The notes under the pieces: generated by a model
The model's database searches: none
Told to the model about the DNA's origin: nothing
Seen by the model: the letters and a program-made list of their open reading frames with translations, nothing else
Assembly (NCBI GenBank): GCA_041619575.1
Contig: JBFKDP010000049.1
Span: 1-16,785, forward strand
DNA from: Litorivivens sp041619575
GTDB taxonomy: Bacteria > Pseudomonadota > Gammaproteobacteria > Pseudomonadales > Spongiibacteraceae
Direction: 5' to 3'
DNA length: 16,785 nt
Made by a program: the position numbers and the translations under genes
Shown here: piece after piece, positions 6,984 through 15,073 of the stretch
Position numbering within the stretch: position 1 is the first letter of the stretch
Layout: each line of letters begins with the position of its first letter

Positions 6984-8579
6984 ATGATCACAGATACCGA
7001 TGGCATCCTACTGCCGAAACTGGTGGAAATGCGCGCGGAGCAGACGCCGGATCAGTTGGCCTATCAAGAGGTTGGTGGCGAAGGCCTTACCTGGAAGCAA
7101 GCGCTGGATCGTTCGCTCCAGTGGGCAGATGCTCTCCAACGTCGCGGTATCGTTGCAGAGCAGACGGTAGCGACCATGCTGCCAAATGACCTAACCTCTG
7201 TGCTGTCTTGGTTGGGGTGTGGGTGGATACGTGCCATCGAAGCGCCGCTGAACACAATGTACAAAGGTAATTGGTTAGTCCATGCCTTCAACTTGACCGA
7301 AGCCTCGCTGGCAGTGGTACATGAGCAATACCTGGCTGCTGTCATTGAATCTGCCGATGAACTCACCTTCCTTAAAACTGTGGTTGTAGTCGGTGGTGAT
7401 GACTCCGAGATGACGGCGTCGGTGCCCTTCACCTTAGTCAGCCTTAGCCTTTTTCTTGACGGTGCGGACAGCAAACCACAAGAAGGGCCGAATATTTGGG
7501 ATATCTCTGCTTTGTTGTTTACGTCCGGCACCACCGGGCCGTCCAAGGCCGTCATGATGCCCTGGGGGCAGTTTAACTCCCAGGTACATATAGATTACGG
7601 ATGGGAGACTGACGAACCGTTAGTCGAATACTCGTCGTACTCGTCGTATCACGTCGCCGGGAAAGTGCCGATCTATAACGTTGCCAGAACCGGAAGTACC
7701 TTGATTTTGCGTGAAGGGTTTAAAACCGATGCCCTGTGGGATGACATTCGAACCTACGGCGTTCAGCAAATGGTGATGATTGGTCCCATCGCGCAATTTC
7801 TGATGTCACAACCGGAGCGCGATGATGATGCAGACAATCCACTGAAGCGTCTGGGTATGGTGCCCATCATTCCCGACATTGAGCGATTTCAAAAACGCTT
7901 TAATGTGCAGGTGCGAACCGGATTTAACGCGACTGAAATCAATACGCCATTGATGGCAAATTACGATGCAACAGACGCGAATCGCACCAGCTGTGGTCGT
8001 GTTCGACCGGGTGTAGAGGTTCGCATTGTTGATGAGCATGACTTGGAAGTGCCGCCCAATACCCCCGGCGAATTAATTATCCGGTCTGAGCCATGGACGC
8101 TCAACGTGGGCTACTGGAATATGCCGGAAAAAACCAATGAAGCCTGGCGCAACGGTTGGTTCCATACGGGTGATACCTTTATTCGTGACGAAGACGGCTA
8201 TTTCTATTTCTTTGATCGCGCCAAAGATTATATCCGCCGTCGTGGTGAAAACATTTCGAGCTTCGAAGTTGAGGCCTGTGTCAACTCACACCCGGATGTT
8301 GTCGAATGCGCCGCCGTAGCGGTGCCCTCCGAGGTTTCAGAAGATGAAGTGAAACTTGCTGTGGTCCTAGCACCGGATGCCCAGCTGAACCCGGAAGAAC
8401 TGATCGATTACCTGATTCCGAAAATGCCGCGCTTTGCGATTCCCCGCTATATCGAACAGTTAGATGAGCTGCCAAAGACCCAAGCCACGTTGCGGGTTCA
8501 AAAAGCAAAAATTCGCGATGCTGGCGTAACGCCTAACACGTGGGACCGAGAAGCCGCTGGCAAAAAGCTGCCGAAATAG
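6984..8579 (+). CDS. AMP-forming acyl-CoA synthetase (ANL superfamily)
   Basis: The 531-residue enzyme would activate a carboxylic acid to its CoA thioester via an acyl-adenylate. Visible motifs are the phosphate loop TSGTTGPSK (180-188), the adenine/acyl motif TGFNATEINTP (312-322), the ribose-binding GWFHTGD (391-397), and the hinge region DRAKDYIRRRGENIS (411-425) leading into the C-terminal domain. The usual PKTPTGK motif with the adenylation lysine reads PKTQATLRVQK (497-507). The canonical Lys position therefore appears changed, as in some relatives annotated as carnitine/steroid-type ligases. Start ATG 6984 has GGGGA at 6973-6977. It is probably the entry step of the pathway; the substrate cannot be read from the sequence. 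Confidence 0.92.
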   Translation: MITDTDGILLPKLVEMRAEQTPDQLAYQEVGGEGLTWKQALDRSLQWADALQRRGIVAEQTVATMLPNDLTSVLSWLGCGWIRAIEAPLNTMYKGNWLVHAFNLTEASLAVVHEQYLAAVIESADELTFLKTVVVVGGDDSEMTASVPFTLVSLSLFLDGADSKPQEGPNIWDISALLFTSGTTGPSKAVMMPWGQFNSQVHIDYGWETDEPLVEYSSYSSYHVAGKVPIYNVARTGSTLILREGFKTDALWDDIRTYGVQQMVMIGPIAQFLMSQPERDDDADNPLKRLGMVPIIPDIERFQKRFNVQVRTGFNATEINTPLMANYDATDANRTSCGRVRPGVEVRIVDEHDLEVPPNTPGELIIRSEPWTLNVGYWNMPEKTNEAWRNGWFHTGDTFIRDEDGYFYFFDRAKDYIRRRGENISSFEVEACVNSHPDVVECAAVAVPSEVSEDEVKLAVVLAPDAQLNPEELIDYLIPKMPRFAIPRYIEQLDELPKTQATLRVQKAKIRDAGVTPNTWDREAAGKKLPK

Positions 8580-8580
8580 G

Positions 8581-8601
8581 GTTGCTGACGCGTCAGACAA
8601 C
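8581..8601. repeat. Perfect palindrome with extended arms between ligase and carboxylase
   Basis: CTGACGCGTCAG (8585-8596) is a perfect 12-base palindrome. GTTG before it and CAAC after it (one bulged A at 8597) extend the symmetry over 21 bases. It starts right after the ligase stop in a 50-base gap. It could be an operator or an mRNA hairpin that separates expression of the two halves. No T tract follows, so an intrinsic terminator is not supported. Confidence 0.5.
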
Positions 8602-8629
8602 GCAAATTGATTGAGTTGGAACTTTGGGA

Positions 8630-11600
8630 ATGGAAAAGCGAGTGCGGAAAATTTTAGTTGCAAACCGCGGCGAGATTGCAGTTCGAGTCGCGCGCGCTGC
8701 GGCCGAATGTGATGTCGACACTGTCATGATTTACGCGAAAGATGATGCCCGTTCATTGCATGTTCGGGCAGGCAGCTCAGCCATCGAGTTGGACGGCAGT
8801 GGTGCGCAAGCTTATCTCAATATCGATTCGGTAATTTCCGTTGCTAAAGCACAAGGCTGCGATGCCATCCATCCCGGCTATGGTTTGTTGAGCGAGAACG
8901 CCGAGTTTGCCCGCAAGTGCGCGCAGGCGGGTATCACCTTTGTAGGTCCCAGTGCAGCTACGCTGGAATTACTGGGTGACAAGATCAATGCCCGTAAACT
9001 GGCCGAGCAGCTCGATGTTGCCGTCCTTGAGGGCACGGTAGAAGCCGTTGAAGTTAATTCAGCGAAAGCCTTTTTTGACAGCCTCAACGGCGGCGCCATG
9101 ATCGTAAAGGCTGTTGCCGGTGGTGGTGGTCGTGGCATGCGCATCGTGCATGAGCCCGACACTATCGAAAACGCATTGAAACAATGTCGTAGCGAAGCAG
9201 AAAACGCCTTCGGTTGTGGCGATGTCTATCTTGAACGCTATCTCCCAGCCGCACGCCATATCGAGGTGCAAATTATAGGTGATGGCCAAGACGTCGCCCA
9301 TTTGTGGGAGCGCGATTGCACTATTCAACGACGTAATCAGAAATTGGTAGAAATTGCGCCAGCACCGACCCTGGACGATACCACACGCCAAAAGATCCTT
9401 GCCGCGGCGATGAAGCTGGCGGCGGCTTGCGACTACAAAAGTCTGGGCACCTTTGAATTTCTGGTCGACGCAGAGTACTCGCAAGATGCTCCGTTTTACT
9501 TTATGGAAGCCAATCCACGTATACAGGTGGAACATACCGTTACCGAAGAAATTACCGGTATCGATCTGGTGCAAACCCAGCTCCACATCGCGTCAGGCAA
9601 ATCCCTCGCCGACGTAGGTATCAATGCGAGCGAGCCGCCAGCGCCTGCCGGCTTGGCGGTGCAACTGCGCATCAACATGGAGTCTATGGCTGAAGATGGC
9701 AATGTCAGGCCGGAAGGGGGCACCTTGTCCGTCTTTGAACCGGCCGCCGGGCCAGGTGTGCGGGTCGATACCTTCGGCTATGCGGGGTATCGCACCAGTC
9801 AAAATTATGACTCATTGCTGGCAAAGCTCATTGTGCATAGCCGGCAAGGTGGTTTGCGCGGCGCACTGAAAAAGGCGCAGCGGGGACTGAAGGATTTTCG
9901 TATCGAGGGCGTAGTGACGAACGCGCCCTTTCTGGATGCGATTTTGTCGCACGAAAATGTGCGGGCATGGGACGTTACAACACGGTTTATCGATCAGCAT
10001 CTGGAGGCGCTGCTGGGTGCAGAAAAGGCCGGGCTAGCTGACGGTTTTTTTGAGTGCACCGAGCACGCTGCGCAGCTTGCCAGCAGTCATATTGCGACCC
10101 CGGCTGGCACCCTGTCAGTGGTATCGCCTATTCAGGGTGTAGTGGTGAGTATTGACGTAGCGGCTGGCGAAGGGGTGCAGAAGGGGCAGCAGATCGGCAT
10201 TGTCGAAGCCATGAAGATGGAATATCCGGTCGTTGCACCCGTCGCAGGCACCGTGCATTCGCTTGTGTTGGGCGCGGGCGATATGGCTGATCGAGAACAG
10301 CCCGTGATATTCATTGAGCCCAGTGATGGGGTTGATGTGGCACTTAACGATGAAGCCGGAACCGATCCGAATGCGATCCGGCCTGATTTGCAGGAACTGT
10401 TTGATCGTCAACAGCTGACCGCTGACGCTGCCCGACCCGAGGCTATGCAAAAGCGCCATGCCAAAGGCTATTTGTCGGCGCGCGAAAACATCGCACTGCT
10501 CTGTGATGAAGGCAGTTTTAATGAGTACGGCCAACTGGCGTATGCAGCGCAGACGCGGCGCCGTTCTATCGACGACCTGATCCGATCAACGCCCGCTGAT
10601 GGCATGATCACCGGCTTCGGCGGTGTGAATGGTGACCTGTTTGATGAACGCACCAGTCGTACCGCGATACTGTCCTACGATGCGACAGTACTGGCCGGGA
10701 CACAAGGTCACTTCAATCACAAAAAAACCGATCGCATTCTGGAAGTGGCCGAAAAATGGAAAACTCCGGTGATTTTCTATACCGAGGGTGGCGGCGGCCG
10801 GCCAGGCGATGTCGATATGCTAGACGCTACCATCAGTGGTTTAACGGTCAGCAGTTTTTCGCAGTACGCCCGGATGAGTGGTTTGGTACCAAGAATTGGT
10901 ATCGCTAACGGCTATTGCTTTGCCGGCAACGCGGCATTCTATGGCTGCTCTGATATTACGATCGCTACCCGCAGCTGTTGGATTGGTATGGGCGGGCCGG
11001 CCATGATTGAAGGTGGTGGACTGGGTAAGTTTGCGCCCACCGACATCGGGCCTATCGATGTTCAATACCCGAACGGTGTTGTCGATATTCTGGCTGATGA
11101 CGAAGCCCACGCGACAGAACTGGCTAAAAAAGCGCTGTCGTATTTTCAGGGAGCGGTCAGCCAATGGGAGGCCCATGATCAGCGCCGCTTGCGGTCGATC
11201 ATTCCGGAAAACCGCAAGCGCGCATACGACATTCGCGAGGCGATTGAATTGATCGCAGATGTGGATTCGGTACTCGAACTCAGACGCGCTTACGGTGCAG
11301 GAATCGTTACCGCCTTTATTCGCATCGAGGGTCAACCTTTTGGTTTGATTGCGAACGATATTGCCCATTTAGGTGGCGCAATAGAAGCAGAGTCGGCAGA
11401 AAAAGCGAGCCGGTTCATGCAACTGTGTGATGCTTTTGATATTCCCATTCTATCGCTGTGCGATACCCCCGGGTTTATGGTGGGGCCGGACAGTGAACGT
11501 ACCGCGACGGTTCGCAGAGTCAGCCGCTTGTTTGTGACAGCGGCGACAATGAATGTGCCTATTTTTGTTGTGGTATTGCACAAGGCCTATGGGTTGGGTG

Positions 11601-11938
11601 CCCAAGCCATGGCGGGTGGCAACCTTCATAGCCCGGGTTTGTGTGTATCGTGGCCGTCGGGCGCATTTGGGGGCATGGGTTTTGAAGGGGCGGTCAGGCT
11701 CGGATACGGCAAGGAATTGGACGCCGCCGGTTCCGACGAAGAACGACAGGAAATGTTTGACCGGCATCTCGCCCGTATGATGGAGCGAGGCAAAGCGATT
11801 TCTGTAGCCTCAAAGCTCGAAGTGGATGCCGTTATCGATCCGGCCGAAACGAGAAGCTGGTTGGTAAACGCATGGCGCTCGACGCCGCTGCCAGAAAAAC
11901 GTTTGGGCAAAAAGCGTCCGATGGTTGATACCTGGTGA
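8630..11938 (+). CDS. Single-chain biotin-dependent acyl-CoA carboxylase (BC-BCCP-CT)
   Basis: All parts of an acyl-CoA carboxylase are in one 1102-residue chain. Residues 1-450 are biotin carboxylase: KILVANRGEIAVR near the N-terminus, ATP-grasp loop GGGGRGM at 165-171, and ANPRIQVEHTVTEE at 294-307. Residues 495-565 are the biotin carrier with EAMKM, biotinyl-lysine K529 (AAG 10214-10216). Residues about 585-1102 are a carboxyltransferase with N and C halves (DGMITGFGGVNGD; LCDTPGFMVGPDSE; MAGGNLHSP; WPSGAFGGMGFEGAVRL). This layout and size match the long-chain acyl-CoA carboxylases described as single-chain enzymes in mycobacteria and Rhodopseudomonas, not the usual two-subunit PCC/MCC types. 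ATG 8630 is preferred over TTG 8624. Neighbours suggest carboxylation of an enoyl- or acyl-CoA made by the dehydrogenase pair; the true substrate is unknown. Biotin ligase must come from elsewhere in the genome. Confidence 0.93.
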   Translation: MEKRVRKILVANRGEIAVRVARAAAECDVDTVMIYAKDDARSLHVRAGSSAIELDGSGAQAYLNIDSVISVAKAQGCDAIHPGYGLLSENAEFARKCAQAGITFVGPSAATLELLGDKINARKLAEQLDVAVLEGTVEAVEVNSAKAFFDSLNGGAMIVKAVAGGGGRGMRIVHEPDTIENALKQCRSEAENAFGCGDVYLERYLPAARHIEVQIIGDGQDVAHLWERDCTIQRRNQKLVEIAPAPTLDDTTRQKILAAAMKLAAACDYKSLGTFEFLVDAEYSQDAPFYFMEANPRIQVEHTVTEEITGIDLVQTQLHIASGKSLADVGINASEPPAPAGLAVQLRINMESMAEDGNVRPEGGTLSVFEPAAGPGVRVDTFGYAGYRTSQNYDSLLAKLIVHSRQGGLRGALKKAQRGLKDFRIEGVVTNAPFLDAILSHENVRAWDVTTRFIDQHLEALLGAEKAGLADGFFECTEHAAQLASSHIATPAGTLSVVSPIQGVVVSIDVAAGEGVQKGQQIGIVEAMKMEYPVVAPVAGTVHSLVLGAGDMADREQPVIFIEPSDGVDVALNDEAGTDPNAIRPDLQELFDRQQLTADAARPEAMQKRHAKGYLSARENIALLCDEGSFNEYGQLAYAAQTRRRSIDDLIRSTPADGMITGFGGVNGDLFDERTSRTAILSYDATVLAGTQGHFNHKKTDRILEVAEKWKTPVIFYTEGGGGRPGDVDMLDATISGLTVSSFSQYARMSGLVPRIGIANGYCFAGNAAFYGCSDITIATRSCWIGMGGPAMIEGGGLGKFAPTDIGPIDVQYPNGVVDILADDEAHATELAKKALSYFQGAVSQWEAHDQRRLRSIIPENRKRAYDIREAIELIADVDSVLELRRAYGAGIVTAFIRIEGQPFGLIANDIAHLGGAIEAESAEKASRFMQLCDAFDIPILSLCDTPGFMVGPDSERTATVRRVSRLFVTAATMNVPIFVVVLHKAYGLGAQAMAGGNLHSPGLCVSWPSGAFGGMGFEGAVRLGYGKELDAAGSDEERQEMFDRHLARMMERGKAISVASKLEVDAVIDPAETRSWLVNAWRSTPLPEKRLGKKRPMVDTW

Positions 11939-11940
11939 AC

Positions 11941-12912
11941 ATGCCAATGACCGAACCAGTGACACAGCGCCGCGTTGAAACCAACGGCATATCGCTGAAC
12001 ATTGCCGAGCAGGGGCAGGGGCCTTTGGTGATCCTGTGTCATGGATTTCCGGAGTCATGGTATTCCTGGCGCCATCAGCTCAAGGCCTTGGCGCAGGCCG
12101 GATTTCATGCAGTGGCGCCCGATATGCGCGGTTATGGCAAGAGTGATAAACCCCATGCGGTCGAAGCCTACAACCAGATGGAAGTGGCTGCCGATATTAT
12201 CGGTTTAATTTCTGCGTTGGGTCACAAGACAGCGGCGGTCATAGGCCATGATTGGGGCGCGCCAACTGCCTGGCTCTGTGCCCAGATGTATCCGCAGCTC
12301 ATCACTGCCGTTGGCGCACTGTCGAATCCGTTTTCTGCCCGCAGTCCCAGCCCGCCGATGGCGATTATGGAGAAAGTCTTTGAGGGTCAATTTTTCTACC
12401 AGCTTTACTATCAGACGCAGGGTGTTGCCGAGGCAGAGTGGGAAGCTGATATTAAAGGCAACCTCCGCAAGTTTTACCACCTCGGGTCTGGCGCTTTTGA
12501 AGCCGGTGAGTTCCTAAAGCCGACAGCGCCGGCGCCCGACTTTTTTTCTTCAGTGGCCGAGCCCGCTCCAGACGCACTGGCGGATTGGATGAGTGAAGCC
12601 GATTTGAATTTTCTTGCGCAGGAGTTTCGAGCTTCCGGATTTCGAGGTCCGCTGAACTACTACCGCAATATGGATTTGAGCTGGGAATTAACGGTGGGTG
12701 TGCCGGACAAGGTTACCCAGCCGGCGTTATTCGTTGCGGGTGATCGTGAGGCGGTGCTGCACTTGATGAAAGCTTCTTATGAACGGATGCCAAATTATGT
12801 GCCGGATCTGAGGGTGAATCAGCTGTTGCCGAATGTTGGACACTGGACACCGGAAGAAGCGCCAGAGCAAGTGAACAAACTCATTATCGGGTTTTTAAAC
12901 GATGTGCTGTGA
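11941..12912 (+). CDS. Alpha/beta hydrolase, epoxide hydrolase-like
   Basis: The 323-residue protein carries the epoxide hydrolase signature set. HGFPESW (34-40) forms the oxyanion hole. GHDWGA (102-107) has nucleophile D104. RGYGKSDKP follows the HGFP motif, LNYYRN (238-243) holds a candidate epoxide-activating tyrosine Y241, D268 is the acid and H301 (GHWTPEEAP) the base. An Asp nucleophile favours epoxide hydrolase or haloalkane dehalogenase over esterase, and the lid Tyr pattern favours epoxide hydrolase. The first in-frame initiator, GTG 11935, overlaps the carboxylase stop (GTGA). ATG 11941 is chosen, only two bases after that stop, so translation is likely coupled. It may open a ring or epoxide intermediate in the pathway (inference). 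Confidence 0.85.
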   Translation: MPMTEPVTQRRVETNGISLNIAEQGQGPLVILCHGFPESWYSWRHQLKALAQAGFHAVAPDMRGYGKSDKPHAVEAYNQMEVAADIIGLISALGHKTAAVIGHDWGAPTAWLCAQMYPQLITAVGALSNPFSARSPSPPMAIMEKVFEGQFFYQLYYQTQGVAEAEWEADIKGNLRKFYHLGSGAFEAGEFLKPTAPAPDFFSSVAEPAPDALADWMSEADLNFLAQEFRASGFRGPLNYYRNMDLSWELTVGVPDKVTQPALFVAGDREAVLHLMKASYERMPNYVPDLRVNQLLPNVGHWTPEEAPEQVNKLIIGFLNDVL

Positions 12913-12920
12913 TCGCGGAC

Positions 12921-12933
12921 AGGGCGCAGCCCT
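12921..12933. repeat. Small hairpin AGGGC-GCA-GCCCT
   Basis: This perfect five-base-pair stem with a three-base loop lies just after the hydrolase stop, in the 76-base gap before the 2-oxoacid dehydrogenase genes. No T run follows, so it is not a convincing terminator. It might attenuate or stabilise the transcript between the two gene blocks. Confidence 0.3.
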
Positions 12934-12988
12934 AAGTAAATGTTGGGATTCCGAAGTACCAGCAGCCAGTGCGTGGTGATGGCGGAAA

Positions 12989-14053
12989 ATGAAAATAGAG
13001 CAGAGGAGAATGTCCTTGAGTGCTAACAAGAAAACTAAGGCTGTCGTTGCAGCTGCCGATGAGCAGGGTGCGGGATTGAGCGAAGAGATTATGAAAGCGC
13101 TGCATTTAAAGATGGTGCGAATTAGGCGCTTTGAGCTCGAAGCTGGTCGCTTGATGGAAGAAAACAAAGTACCGGGTGGTCTGCACCTGTACGTCGGTGA
13201 GGAAGCTGTAGCAGCAGGGGTCATGCAGCACTTGAACAACGAGGATCAAATCACCTCGACCCACCGCGGTCACGGCCACCTGATTGCCAAAGGTGGCGAG
13301 TTCAAACCGATGTTTGCCGAATTGCTTGGCCGGGCACCAGGCTACTGCCGCGGCAAAGGCGGCAGTATGCACATATCCAGCATGGAGCTTGGCATGCTGG
13401 GCGCGAACGGGATTGTCGGCGGCGGTCAGCCGATCGCAATGGGGGCTGCGTTTGCCAACAAGTTTTTGAAACGGCAGAGCGTTGCGGTGACCTTCTTTGG
13501 TGATGGTGCGGCCAATGAAGGCAGTGTCCATGAATCCATGAACATGGCGGCGCTGTACAAATTGCCCTGTATTTTTGTGTGCGAGAACAACGGCTACAGC
13601 GAATACATGTCGCAAGCCAATAGTATGGTCATCGTCGATATCGCCGACCGCGCGGCAGGCTACGGTATGCCCGGTGTGGTCGTCGATGGTATGGATGCTA
13701 CCGCGGTTTATCAGGCTACGGAGCAAGCCGTTGAGCGAGCGCGAACCGGTGGTGGGCCGACGCTAATCGAATGCAAAACCTACCGGTACTACGATCACGT
13801 GGGTATGCGCGGTATGGGAAAAAACTACCGCACCGAAGATGAGGTTGAAGAGTGGAAAAAACGTGATCCGATTGAGGCTATCGAACGCCAGATGATCGCG
13901 GCTGGACTGTGCAGTCAGGCACAGATTGATGCTGTCTACGAGAGCGTGAATAAAGACATTGAAGACGCTATTCAGTTCGCCTTTGATGCGCCGTTCCCCG
14001 ATCCAAGCGAATTGCTTGAAGATGTGTATTGTGAAAGTGAGGCCAGAAAATGA
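12989..14053 (+). CDS. 2-oxoacid (acetoin-type) dehydrogenase E1 alpha subunit
   Basis: The alpha chain of the thiamine-diphosphate E1 component decarboxylates a 2-oxo acid (or cleaves acetoin) and reductively acylates the lipoyl group of E2. The ThDP/Mg motif runs from GDGAANEG (171-178) to CENN (198-201). Also visible are STHRGHGH (90-97), RGKGGSMHI (121-129) and TYRYYDHVGMRGMG (264-277), the last resembling acetoin dehydrogenase AcoA more than pyruvate dehydrogenase. The length of up to 354 residues is normal. The start is uncertain. ATG 12989 is the outer limit, while AGGAG at 13004-13008 is best placed for TTG 13016 and only one base from ATG 13010. The variable first 25-30 residues give no help. 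It overlaps the next gene by four bases (ATGA). Confidence 0.9.
   Translation: MKIEQRRMSLSANKKTKAVVAAADEQGAGLSEEIMKALHLKMVRIRRFELEAGRLMEENKVPGGLHLYVGEEAVAAGVMQHLNNEDQITSTHRGHGHLIAKGGEFKPMFAELLGRAPGYCRGKGGSMHISSMELGMLGANGIVGGGQPIAMGAAFANKFLKRQSVAVTFFGDGAANEGSVHESMNMAALYKLPCIFVCENNGYSEYMSQANSMVIVDIADRAAGYGMPGVVVDGMDATAVYQATEQAVERARTGGGPTLIECKTYRYYDHVGMRGMGKNYRTEDEVEEWKKRDPIEAIERQMIAAGLCSQAQIDAVYESVNKDIEDAIQFAFDAPFPDPSELLEDVYCESEARK
13002..13008 (+). promoter_or_regulatory. Strong ribosome site inside the proposed E1 alpha start region
   Basis: AGAGGAG lies downstream of ATG 12989, seven bases before in-frame TTG 13016 and only one base before ATG 13010. It suggests that real initiation is internal to the longest frame. 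Confidence 0.5.
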
Positions 14054-15033
14054 CGGAAGCAAGAAGTCTCCCCTATGTATCGGCCATCAACGATGGTTTG
14101 CGTCAAATATTGCGTGAGCAAGACAATAGTTTTCTTGCCGGTGAAGACCTGAAGGCCGGCAGTGTGTTTGGTTTCGCCAATGGCATTCATGAGAAATTTG
14201 GCGACGAGCGGGTATTTGATACGCCGATCTCAGAAAAAGGCATTATCGGTCTGGGTGTTGGCGCGGCTGCTGTTGGATGCCGCCCCATCGTTGACATTAT
14301 GTACATGGACTTTCTCGGCGAATGTATGGACGAAATTGCCAATCAGATGGCCAAGATGCGCTATATGTTTGGCGGTGCCGCAACCTTGCCCGTCACGGTG
14401 CTGACCATGGCCGGTGGTGGTATGAACATGGCGGCGCAACACTCGCAATGCCTTGAAGCCTGGTTGGCACATTTGCCGGGTATCAAGGTGGCCTGTCCGT
14501 CAAATGCCTATGATGCCAAAGGCATGACGATAGCGGCAGCACGTGACGATAACCCGGTATTCGTTGTCTACAACAAGTTGTCACTGGCGACGAAAATGGA
14601 AGTGCCCAAGGGTAGCTATGAAGTACCTCTGGGGCAGGCCGCGATCCGCCGAGAAGGTACTGACCTGACCATTGTCGCTATCAGCCGTATGGTGAACGAG
14701 GCGATGACAGCCGCTGAAGAGTTAGCGGAACTTGGGGTGAGCGTTGAGGTGATCGACCCGCGCAGTGTGTCGCCCTTTGATACTGACACAGTCATAAAAT
14801 CTATCAAGAAGACGCATCGGGCCTTGGTCGCGCATGAGGCGGTGAAGTTCGGTGGCTTTGGTGGCGAAATTGCGGCGCAAATTCAGGAGCTGGCGTTTGA
14901 TTATCTGGATGCACCGGTTATGCGGGTAGGGGCGCCGTTTTGTCCGGTACCGTTCAGCCCGGAGCTGGAAAAAGCCTATATCCCGGATGCAAAAACCATC
15001 GTGAAAACGGTGAAAGAGATGCTGGCGCTATAA
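14050..15033 (+). CDS. 2-oxoacid (acetoin-type) dehydrogenase E1 beta subunit
   Basis: This is the 327-residue beta chain of E1, with a transketolase pyrimidine-binding domain followed by a transketolase C-terminal domain. The cofactor-activating glutamate is E62 in DTPISEKG. H131 in AAQHSQCLEAW is the conserved active-site histidine. VACPSNAYDAKG (147-158) and VIDPRSVSPFDTD (234-246) mark the domain junctions. The start codon overlaps the E1 alpha stop as ATGA, with GAGG about eight bases upstream, so the two subunits are translationally coupled in the equal amounts needed for an alpha2beta2 E1. The substrate may be acetoin, a branched 2-oxo acid or a pathway-specific compound; sequence motifs alone do not decide. 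Confidence 0.92.
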   Translation: MTEARSLPYVSAINDGLRQILREQDNSFLAGEDLKAGSVFGFANGIHEKFGDERVFDTPISEKGIIGLGVGAAAVGCRPIVDIMYMDFLGECMDEIANQMAKMRYMFGGAATLPVTVLTMAGGGMNMAAQHSQCLEAWLAHLPGIKVACPSNAYDAKGMTIAAARDDNPVFVVYNKLSLATKMEVPKGSYEVPLGQAAIRREGTDLTIVAISRMVNEAMTAAEELAELGVSVEVIDPRSVSPFDTDTVIKSIKKTHRALVAHEAVKFGGFGGEIAAQIQELAFDYLDAPVMRVGAPFCPVPFSPELEKAYIPDAKTIVKTVKEMLAL

Positions 15034-15073
15034 GCCCGAATTGCGAGTAATGATATGAACGCTGGAGAGGCAA

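Noticed and set aside
8624..8632. TTG 8624 as start of the carboxylase
   Set aside because: ATG 8630 is in frame two codons later and fits the usual N-terminus just ahead of KILVANRGEIA.
8630..11938. Geranyl-CoA or methylcrotonyl-CoA carboxylase of the acyclic terpene/leucine pathway
   Set aside because: Those enzymes have two separate subunits; this is a single chain of the long-chain acyl-CoA carboxylase type.
12921..12933. Terminator between the hydrolase and the E1 alpha gene
   Set aside because: The stem is short and is followed by AAGTAAATG instead of a T run. Kept only as a hairpin.
13106..13726. Long minus-strand open frame of 206 codons
   Set aside because: It lies entirely opposite the well-supported E1 alpha gene, has no recognisable domain and follows from the codon bias of the real gene.
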